From Pseudorhodoplanes sp. (GTDB taxonomy: Bacteria > Pseudomonadota > Alphaproteobacteria > Rhizobiales > Xanthobacteraceae), in contig JABARS010000028.1 in assembly GCA_019187085.1 (NCBI GenBank), positions 7,501 through 42,950 of the forward strand: 35,450 bases of DNA, given 5' to 3'. Of the stretch, positions 28,218-35,450 are shown piece by piece; position 1 is the first letter of the stretch, and each line of letters begins with the position of its first letter. The notes below the pieces were generated by a model, which saw only the letters and a list, made by a program, of their open reading frames with translations, did not search any database and was not told where the DNA came from. Both the position numbers and the translations under genes were made by a program.

Positions 28218-29390
28218 TCACGCCGCTTCTTCTTCGTCATCGGTCTTCTTCGCCAGGAGCTTTTTTGCCTCATTGATATCGAACTTATAGACAAGCTCTG
28301 TTGGCCAACCGGACTTGAACGATTTGACGGCTTCTCCAGCGTACGCGGACAGTGTCGCTTGTGCGGCTTTCGAGATCAGATCAACCGGCGTTTCTTCGCC
28401 GCGCCGAGGAATCTGTTTCCAGATATCCTGACCGGCGAATCGCAGATGACACCCCTCGCGCAGATACATGTCGATATCGGCGGTTGCTGCGAGCAGCGCC
28501 AGCGAAAGCAAGTAGCGGCGAATAGCCTTTGCATCGCTTTCGGTTGCACCGCCGATGGCACGGAGCGCGACAAGATTGACTGTTATCTCCCTTTCAATTG
28601 GACCATTTGTGACCACGCCGCCAAGCACACGGCGCAAGGGATTGGGCGCCCCATCGCGAAATTCCCGCATTTCTTTTTCTGCCCTCTGACTCACCTTTCG
28701 AAACGTCGCTGGGGCATCCGCGAAGCCCTTTGCTGACAGTTTCGTGTCCTTGGCCTCCTTCTTCAATTCGTTCTGCTGATCTTCATCGAGAGCTTTCCAA
28801 ATAGAATTGAATTGTGCAGCAGCGTACAGTGGTTGAACATCCCAAGCGCGGATAATCGAACGCACCAATCGCGGCCTCTTCTCGGCTGAACCGCCGCGTG
28901 AATCCCAAACGCCGAACAAGAGCGACGTTGGCGCCAATCGACAGAGCGGTCCCGCATCTCCACGCTGCTTCAACGCGCGGAAGGCCTTCGTTACGGACGG
29001 TGCGAGCTTAGGGCACGAATAAACGACAGCATCGGCACTCCGATGCGCAAGATCGAGCAGCGATAGCCGCTCGATGTGTTTCTCGCCATCGTCCTCTTTG
29101 AGGTGGAGCTCAATCTCAATCTGCGGCACGAGATGCGCGAGATCGGCCCGCTTGAACATCGGCTCCATGCGATTGGCCTGGCTGCCGACGCTGTCGATGG
29201 TAGCGACCTTGGTGCCGTCCGAGAGTTCGTCGATGTTGTAGCCGATGTCCGCATAGGTCGGCGGGAAGATCACCCCGCCTTCGCCTTCGACAGGGATGAG
29301 CTTCTGCTTCAAGTGGAGGGCGACCGGGCCGTCCGGATTGTCCGCCCAACCATTGATGATGTCGCGGGTCAGCGTGATCGGCTCGGTCAT
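28218..29390 (-). CDS. csb1: Csb1: Cas7 backbone subunit
   Basis: A 390-residue Csb1/GSU0053-family protein, the Cas7 of subtype I-G. Several copies line the crRNA to form the helical backbone of the effector. Recognisable segments are DSVGSQANRMEPMF (about 66-79), APTSLLFGVWDSRGG (about 152-166) and the IGGATESDAKAIRRYLLSLAL helix. The ATG at 29390 overlaps the csb3 stop as ATGA and gives the usual family N terminus (LTRDIINGWADN); an upstream extension of 48 codons runs through csb3 in another frame and is spurious. The lysine-rich, acidic tail (KKLLAKKTDDEEEAA) is probably disordered. Confidence 0.94.
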   Translation of the reverse strand: MTEPITLTRDIINGWADNPDGPVALHLKQKLIPVEGEGGVIFPPTYADIGYNIDELSDGTKVATIDSVGSQANRMEPMFKRADLAHLVPQIEIELHLKEDDGEKHIERLSLLDLAHRSADAVVYSCPKLAPSVTKAFRALKQRGDAGPLCRLAPTSLLFGVWDSRGGSAEKRPRLVRSIIRAWDVQPLYAAAQFNSIWKALDEDQQNELKKEAKDTKLSAKGFADAPATFRKVSQRAEKEMREFRDGAPNPLRRVLGGVVTNGPIEREITVNLVALRAIGGATESDAKAIRRYLLSLALLAATADIDMYLREGCHLRFAGQDIWKQIPRRGEETPVDLISKAAQATLSAYAGEAVKSFKSGWPTELVYKFDINEAKKLLAKKTDDEEEAA

Positions 29391-30304
29391 GATTGGATCT
29401 CCCGTTCGGCAAAGGTGACAATCTTGTTCTTGCCCGAGGAGTCGAGCAGGAACCGGAAGCGCTGCGTGGGCAGCGCGGGAATGGCGCCAATGAGCGCGAC
29501 GCGCGCAAGGCAGGATGGAAGCGGCACTCCCCATGCGGCGTAACGAACCTGCCGGTCATCGGAAACGACGGGCCGAGCATGTTCGAGGCCCCAGGCCGCA
29601 AGAAATTCGACCACCGGGGAAGCGGCAACTTGGTGGCCCTGATCATTCGGCGAATAGCCGGCATCAAGCGCCGTCCACGCCCCGCGCGGATCGAAGTTGA
29701 AGCTGCCGCCCATCGGCGTGAGTACGTCCAACGGTGTCTCGATCAAGTGCACACGCTCCTCTTCCCACAACTGCGCGATCCCTTTTGTTTCCAGGTCACC
29801 GATGTTCTGCCCTTTCTTGGGCTTGGCCCTCGTGCCCGAAATCATGGCCGTAGCGATTGAACACGCCGAGCGGTTTCCGGAGTAGAGTTTGAACGGATTT
29901 CGGCTCGAACCATCGGCCCAATGCGTGAGGGACACTCGGATGGTGTCGTTCACAAGCTCCACCGGCAGCGCAGTTCGCGCCCATTTCTTGTCCTGCCTGT
30001 TCCAATAATCTTTCAGAGGTGCCGGAAACTCGTCCCGTGTGAATGATTGGGCGGAGCGCTCCTCGGCTGGCCACGTTGCGGGCTCGACATCAATGACTTG
30101 CGATCGGGCCAAAAACTGCAATACCGCTTCAAACGGGTTAGTATCTTGACCTGCGCGTAGCGCGAACCTCACGTTCGCGTCGTCGCTCCAGTCAAATCCG
30201 CCCTCGGCGCCGCCGATCAGCATGTCGGCCGCTTCGAGGAAGCCGAGGCAGGCGAAGACCTGGCCGGGGTTGGTGAGATCGACGGGGATCGCATGCTCGG
30301 CCAT
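29387..30304 (-). CDS. csb3: Csb3: type I-G subunit in place of Csx17/Cas8
   Basis: A 305-residue protein with the Csb3 (Balac_1303-like) signature: VDLTNPGQVFACLGFLEAADML at the N terminus, CSIATAMISG in the middle and SPVVEFLAAWGLEHARPV near the end. The same start motif occurs in the larger Csx17 proteins. In type I-G loci this position is held by Csx17/Cas8g or by Csb3; it is proposed to act as the Cas8-like subunit that links target recognition to Cas3. The ATG at 30304 overlaps the cas3 stop (TGATG), and csb1 starts in its stop codon. The biochemical role of Csb3 is not established. Confidence 0.82.
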   Translation of the reverse strand: MAEHAIPVDLTNPGQVFACLGFLEAADMLIGGAEGGFDWSDDANVRFALRAGQDTNPFEAVLQFLARSQVIDVEPATWPAEERSAQSFTRDEFPAPLKDYWNRQDKKWARTALPVELVNDTIRVSLTHWADGSSRNPFKLYSGNRSACSIATAMISGTRAKPKKGQNIGDLETKGIAQLWEEERVHLIETPLDVLTPMGGSFNFDPRGAWTALDAGYSPNDQGHQVAASPVVEFLAAWGLEHARPVVSDDRQVRYAAWGVPLPSCLARVALIGAIPALPTQRFRFLLDSSGKNKIVTFAEREIQS

Positions 30305-33075
30305 CAACCATCCTCCCCAGGCTTCGAGCTATCGCCCTTGTCGCCGGCGCGTTCCTCATTCTCGCGCGATGCCTGTTGATCGGCAGCGCGCAGGAGCGAC
30401 TCCCACCACGCAAGCCCCCAAGGTCCCCATTGTTTCTGCAGTCGGGCGAAACGCAACGCCACGTCGCGTGCCCGCGTTTCGAGCGCCGTAGGAGGCGCAT
30501 CCTCGCAGCTTCGCGTTTCGATTACGGGCCGAGCGCCGCCGTGATGAGCCGCGACGAGATGCAGCGCAAGGTCCTGCAAGTCGTAAGACAAGGCTTTGAA
30601 TGCGGCATCGTCTTGGAGGAACGGCAGCGATCCGAACTCATGGCGGTAGCCGTCGAGCCGCTTGAAATTGATCGGACCCTTCGTCTTGGCGTAAACCTCC
30701 CCATCGCGCGGCGCGTTGAAGGCGCGCTGCCAGCGCAATGCTTGCTTGCCCTCATCGTGCAGCCGCGCCGCGATGGCGAGCATGTCGGAATACGCCGGGG
30801 GTAGACTCAATACCTTCGCAAAATCGCGTGCGATGCGTTCGGCGGCGCATCGATGATCCATAAGCGTCTGCTCAAAACGCGCGATCGCGCGATCGTCTAC
30901 GGACTGCGGCTGGTGCCGGCGCTCCTCGACGACGATCCAGCGGCTCTCCTCGCCGTCCTCGGTTTGAGCGATCGCAAAACGATAAGTTTCGCGCCAATTG
31001 TCGTCCGCTGTGGCGGATTGCTCGCTCGTCTCGCGCACGCGGAACGGCCGCGGTTCCCATGTTTCATCGGTATCGACCGTGGAAGGCCCGACCGCGACGT
31101 CGTTATCCAGCATCCCGTCACTGTTGAGCCCGCCAAGCAAGCTCGAAACCACAAGCGTGCGTCCGGCGAGGCTCCTTTCGAAGGAATCCTTTTCTCTCTT
31201 ATTTTCCTTGCGGTTAAGCTTAGCGAGCGCGCCAAGCGTCCATTGTCCATCCCCCCCGTCCTTGCCGTCCAACTCACCCCTGGAATTTAGAACGAACAGA
31301 ACAACGCTGTTCTTATCCAGCGAACCCGAGGCCTCGATGTCTCCGGGCGTCTTGGCGGCTTTCCCCACCGCTTCCACGCGAGCGAGAAGCCACTCTGCAA
31401 TCCGCCAGGTTTCGGTTTCGAGGCCTTCGCTCGTTTGCGGCGGCGCTTCGTCGAAGAACTTGTTCACCGTCTTGCTTGTAAGTTTCTCGCCGCTCATACA
31501 GACCGGCAGGAATCTGCGCCATACGACGGTCGCCTGCGGTTGATCGTCCTCCACCCAGCCGCGCAGCCACGGTTCGATCTCGGGCCGGCCAGTGTGCTCC
31601 TCCAGCGAGGTCATCGACCAGGCATCGACGAGAGCGCGCGTGAGCGGCGGCCGCAATGGCGCCGGTGTCTGGGCCTCCTGCAGCGCCTCCTTCAGGGACT
31701 GATTTTCCTTGAGGGCCACGATCGCAGCGGGGCTGGCGTCGCCGTTTAGCGCATCAATCGGCCTGCGCAGACGCTTCAGACGCTCCGGCCGTGTTTCGCC
31801 GTCCTTCTTCTCCTTCCCGGGCGGAGCCGCGACAACCTCGATCACCGCGACGCGATCGTCCCCGCCGCGCCGGTTGACGCGGCCGAGCCGCTGCACCATG
31901 CGCTCCCATTCGACCAGATCGCAGACCAAGTGATCGGCATCCATGTCGACACCGACCTCGCCCGCCGACGTTGCGATGAGAAATGTCGGAACTTGCGCCT
32001 CTTTTCGCTCGCCGACGAACCCGTGGGTCTCCAGCCACTTGAACAGCGCCTCGCGCTCGCGTAAGCGCCGCCCGCCCACCAGAAGCTCGGACGCAATCGC
32101 AATCTTGTCCATCCTCGCGCGTTCATCGATCGCGCCCTTGACCTTCAGCGCGCCGTCGTCGCGGCTGTGGCAATAGACCAGCACGCGCGCCGCCTGCGAC
32201 TCCGTCCCGAGCGCCCATGCACGCTCGGCCAGTCTCTCGACAAGCGATTTCCCATCCTTGGCTTCGCTCGGCGTCAATCTCTTCGCCGCGCGGAGGCGCT
32301 GTTGCACGACTGGATGCTGATGGTCCTCCTTCGCCAGTCGGAAGATCACCCCGCCATCCGCCTCGTCCTTTCGCCCGGTGGCCGACAGCGACATCAGGCG
32401 GAACCCCGGCACGGGTGTGCCGCCGTTGCCAGAACGAGGCGCAAACTCGCTATTTGGATCGCGAGCGATCGTCTTGAGGAGCGCCTCGAATGGCGGCACA
32501 AGGTGCGCCTCGTCGAGCACCACGAGCGAATCGGCGCCGAGCAGTCCGGCGTGATAGGGCCGCATCTTGGACGACACGCCGTAGCCGGAGAACAGAAGAC
32601 GTGAACCGATCATGTCCACGGTGCCGACGACGATCGCTGACGTCGTGGGGTCGGCAAGCCATTCGCGGTTATCGATGTGCTGGCCGCGCAAGGTCGAGAT
32701 CGGCAACGAAGCTTTCCCGAGGCCGAAGCTCGCCTTCAGGTCTGCGGCCACCTCATCCTGGTCCAGCCATTTGCGAAGCTTTTCCGCCTCAGCGGTGGCC
32801 TGATCGACAACGGTCCGCCGGTCAACGACATAGACCAGCCTGCGCGGAATGCGATTTCGATTTGTCTCGTCCGCCAGCGCCCGCGCCAGGAGCCAGATCG
32901 CCATCACCGACGTCTTGCCGAGGCCCGTGGGCAGGTCGAGCGCGTGCGGCACAATGCCTCTACAAAATTGCTGAAAAAGCCGCTCCTGCCATGGAAATGG
33001 CGCGTTGCCTTGAACCGCACAGAACTTTCGCTTGAACAGCGCCGGATCGGTCGATGAAAGTAGCGGGCGGTTCAT
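30304..33075 (-). CDS. cas3: Cas3 helicase-nuclease with C-terminal HD domain
   Basis: A 923-residue Cas3. The superfamily 2 helicase comes first: Walker A DLPTGLGKTS (about 47-56), motif II VLDEAHLVPPF, the SAT-type motif LMSLSATGR, and the second RecA domain with ERMVQRLGRVNRRGG. The HD nuclease is C-terminal (about 755-890) with LHDEGK, YRHEF, AAHHGG and the final Asp in RAAD. HD-last order distinguishes subtype I-G from most type I systems. It unwinds and degrades DNA marked by the crRNA effector. All metal-binding residues are present. It is the first gene of the operon; the 86-bp gap upstream should hold the main promoter, but none is convincing. Confidence 0.96.
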   Translation of the reverse strand: MNRPLLSSTDPALFKRKFCAVQGNAPFPWQERLFQQFCRGIVPHALDLPTGLGKTSVMAIWLLARALADETNRNRIPRRLVYVVDRRTVVDQATAEAEKLRKWLDQDEVAADLKASFGLGKASLPISTLRGQHIDNREWLADPTTSAIVVGTVDMIGSRLLFSGYGVSSKMRPYHAGLLGADSLVVLDEAHLVPPFEALLKTIARDPNSEFAPRSGNGGTPVPGFRLMSLSATGRKDEADGGVIFRLAKEDHQHPVVQQRLRAAKRLTPSEAKDGKSLVERLAERAWALGTESQAARVLVYCHSRDDGALKVKGAIDERARMDKIAIASELLVGGRRLREREALFKWLETHGFVGERKEAQVPTFLIATSAGEVGVDMDADHLVCDLVEWERMVQRLGRVNRRGGDDRVAVIEVVAAPPGKEKKDGETRPERLKRLRRPIDALNGDASPAAIVALKENQSLKEALQEAQTPAPLRPPLTRALVDAWSMTSLEEHTGRPEIEPWLRGWVEDDQPQATVVWRRFLPVCMSGEKLTSKTVNKFFDEAPPQTSEGLETETWRIAEWLLARVEAVGKAAKTPGDIEASGSLDKNSVVLFVLNSRGELDGKDGGDGQWTLGALAKLNRKENKREKDSFERSLAGRTLVVSSLLGGLNSDGMLDNDVAVGPSTVDTDETWEPRPFRVRETSEQSATADDNWRETYRFAIAQTEDGEESRWIVVEERRHQPQSVDDRAIARFEQTLMDHRCAAERIARDFAKVLSLPPAYSDMLAIAARLHDEGKQALRWQRAFNAPRDGEVYAKTKGPINFKRLDGYRHEFGSLPFLQDDAAFKALSYDLQDLALHLVAAHHGGARPVIETRSCEDAPPTALETRARDVALRFARLQKQWGPWGLAWWESLLRAADQQASRENEERAGDKGDSSKPGEDG

Positions 33076-33088
33076 GCGGAGCCTGACA

Positions 33089-33102
33089 CCGCCTCGTGGC
33101 GG
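33089..33102. promoter_or_regulatory. Small hairpin upstream of cas3
   Basis: CCGCC-TCGT-GGCGG is a perfect 5-bp stem 13 bp before the cas3 start codon. In the mRNA it lies where a ribosome would bind and could limit cas3 translation. Such a short stem may be chance in GC-rich DNA. Confidence 0.25.
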
Positions 33103-33161
33103 AATGTTTGGTTAGCGGCTATTTTGGCGAATAATCTGGTCTGCACAACCTTGTCGTTGCG

Positions 33162-33581
33162 TCAGGGCGACGAACTCGGAATTGCAGCTCGCTGCTCCCG
33201 CCACCCCACTGGAAATCTCCGCAAGAGGTCCTCGAGCTGCAGTTCCGCCGGCTGTCGTCCCCCAAGAATCGCCTCCACAACGTCGGGCGCCAGAAGCGTC
33301 AGACGCAGCACGCGACCTACGTATGATTCGTTGATCTTCTCCTCCGCCGCGATTTCGCGGATGGTCGAGTACTTGCCGCTCACAAGCATCTCGCGCCACC
33401 GAAATGCCCGAGCGACCGCCTTAACCATTGCGTTATCGACGTGTCGAGAAGCTGGTGCCCCAGGGAGATGCTGGCCGTTTGGCGCCAGTACAAGCTTACG
33501 CCCGCCGCGCCTTCGGATTGAAATCGGCACCAGCACGGTGACGGTCCGCCCGTCGTCAATGACTTTCGGCTTGACTGTCAT
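33162..33581 (-). CDS. HTH protein of the DUF2924-recombinase cassette
   Basis: A 139-residue protein. Residues about 55-100 (STIREIAAEEKINESYVGRVLR followed by LTLLAPDVVEAILGG) resemble the ParB/KorB-type helix-turn-helix, where a DNA-binding helix is followed by a 'LxPxVxEAI' helix. The N terminus has a short beta region with RRGGRKLV. The start overlaps the recombinase stop as ATGA. Small proteins of this kind accompany DUF2924-recombinase cassettes in alphaproteobacteria; a role as DNA-binding accessory or directionality factor is an inference. Confidence 0.7.
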   Translation of the reverse strand: MTVKPKVIDDGRTVTVLVPISIRRRGGRKLVLAPNGQHLPGAPASRHVDNAMVKAVARAFRWREMLVSGKYSTIREIAAEEKINESYVGRVLRLTLLAPDVVEAILGGRQPAELQLEDLLRRFPVGWREQRAAIPSSSP

Positions 33582-34890
33582 GCTGCCCTCCGGTTTTCCG
33601 GTTGGATTGCGCTCAAATCCGCGACGAGACTCGTTAGCCCTTGCGTCCGCAGGCGAATGTCCGCGCCTTCGATGCTGATGTCGACGCGCTCGACGATCAG
33701 TTGCACAATGCGTGCCTGCTCGGCGGGGAACAGCTCGTCCCAGAGCGGGTCAAGCCGCTTCAGCGCCTCCCTCACGTCGGCCTCCATCAAGCCATCTATG
33801 GACTGCCGCGCAGCCCGCCACGTGCGCACGATGATCTCGGGCGAGTGCAGCACCGCACGAACCTGTTCGACCACAGCGCCCTCGATCTCGGCTGCAGGGA
33901 TGCGGCGCACCGGGCACGTCTCAGCGTCGCGTTTCAGCGCGTCTGTGGAGACATAGTAGCGGTAGAGCTTGCCACCTCGGCGCGTGTGAGCGGGAGTCAT
34001 GGCTCGCCCGGTCGGCCCGAAGATCAAGCCCTTCAGCAGAGCAGGTGTTTGCGTTCGCGTCTGCGCCGCACGCCGGCGTGGGCTCTCGACGAGGATGCTA
34101 TGGACCTTCTCCCACAGCGATTGGCTGACGATGGCTTGGTGTTCGCCTGGATACGCGGTGCCCTTGTGCACCGTCTGCCCGATGTAGACGCGGTTGTTCA
34201 GGAGTTTGTAGACGTAGCCCTTGTCGACCAGCTTGCCCTGCTTCCCGGTGATGCCTTCTGCCCGCAACTCCTTCACCAGCGCGGTCGCGGAGCCGAGCTT
34301 CACGAAGCGCTCGAAGATCATGCGGACCTTCTTCGCCTCGACCTCGTTCACCACGAGCTTGCGGTCCTTCACGTCGTAACCGAGCGGCACGAATCCGCCC
34401 ATCCACATGCCCTTTTTGCGCGACGCCGCGAACTTGTCGCGGATGCGCTCGCCGATCACCTCGCGCTCGAACTGCGCGAACGAGAGCAGGATGTTCAGCG
34501 TCAGACGTCCCATCGACGTCGTGGTGTTAAACGACTGCGTGACGCTCACGAAAGTGACGTCGTTGCGGTCGAACACCTCGACAAGCTTGGCGAAATCCAT
34601 CAGCGCGCGGCTGAGCCGGTCGATCTTGTAGACGACGACTACGTCGACCCGGTGCGACTCGATGTCGGCGAGCAGGCGCTGCAGCCCGGGGCGGTCCAGA
34701 GTCGCGCCCGAGATGCCCCCGTCGTCGTAGCGGTCGGGTACCAGCACCCAACCCTCTGGCTTCTGGCTCGCGATGTAGGCTTCGCAGGCCTCGCGCTGGG
34801 CGTCGAGCGAATTGAACTCCTGCTCCAGGCCCTCTTCGCTCGATTTGCGCGTGTAGACCGCACAGCGAAGCTTCCGCACGATGGGCTTCT

Positions 34891-34894
<4 letters not shown>
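33578..34894 (-). CDS. Large serine recombinase
   Basis: A 438-residue site-specific recombinase. The resolvase domain (about 8-155) has the nucleophile serine S18 in YTRKSSEEG and the arginine-bearing KIDRLSRALMDF and FEREVIGERIRDKF. The recombinase domain follows (about 175-280) with GYVYKLLNNRVYIGQ. The zinc-ribbon region (about 295-350, KGLIFGPTGRAMTP to CPVRRIPAAEIE) lacks the usual Cys pair of the first knuckle and keeps one Cys. The start and stop both overlap neighbours as ATGA, so it is the middle gene of a three-gene operon. Such enzymes integrate, excise or invert DNA between short att sites; the site used is not visible. Confidence 0.93.
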
Positions 34895-35337
<443 letters not shown>

Positions 35338-35450
35338 TCCAAGCCTCCATCCGACGTGAGACGGTCGGCATGACCGCTCTGGTGGGCGGCACAGTCGAGC
35401 GAACTCTCTCCGCTCACCGTAGATAAATGACTGGACTTCCTCAGCTTTAG

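Overview
The window reads as a GC-rich alphaproteobacterial chromosome, most likely Hyphomicrobiales (Rhizobiales). This rests on the def / fmt / truA / dapE / dapD neighbourhood, a RIME-like palindromic repeat between ampG and recR, and a DUF2924-recombinase cassette of the kind common in that order. No 16S rRNA is present, so the genus cannot be fixed.

Positions 1-21692 are mostly ordinary chromosome: a truncated M23 peptidase; an ArsR regulator with an ArsP-type permease; clpB; a MOSC protein; a secreted DUF1036 protein; a HAD pyrimidine nucleotidase; HupE/UreJ; an MscS channel; dapD and dapE (lysine/diaminopimelate synthesis); truA; a flavin-binding PNPOx-like protein; a frameshifted GNAT acetyltransferase; fmt; a vapBC toxin-antitoxin pair set between def and fmt; def; rmuC; an AmpG-like transporter; recR; a methyltransferase and a TSUP-family exporter.

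At 21879-21968 lies tRNA-Ser(GGA), with remnants of its D-arm just upstream. Beyond it the content becomes accessory. A CRISPR array (15 identical 37-nt repeats, 14 spacers of 36-39 nt, 22392-23472) is followed, on the minus strand, by a complete type I-G (formerly I-U) cas operon in the order cas3 - csb3 - csb1(cas7) - csb2(cas5-6) - cas4-cas1 fusion - cas2 - leader - array. The large Csx17 subunit is absent and a roughly 305-residue Csb3 sits in its place. Cas3 carries its HD nuclease domain at the C terminus. The repeat contains a perfect 22-bp palindrome. At the leader-distal end two decayed repeats have lost exactly this palindrome while keeping spacer-length spacing.

Upstream of cas3 a tightly overlapping three-gene cassette (DUF2924 protein, large serine recombinase, ParB-like HTH protein) runs to the right edge. 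The CRISPR locus is therefore bracketed by a tRNA gene and a site-specific recombinase, which suggests a mobile or formerly mobile island. No attachment sites could be demonstrated within the window.

Regulatory signals that stand out are probable leaderless promoters for arsR and vapB (the latter overlapped by an 11-bp-arm operator), a strong bidirectional terminator between the permease and clpB, and tandem 11-bp repeats between clpB and the MOSC gene.
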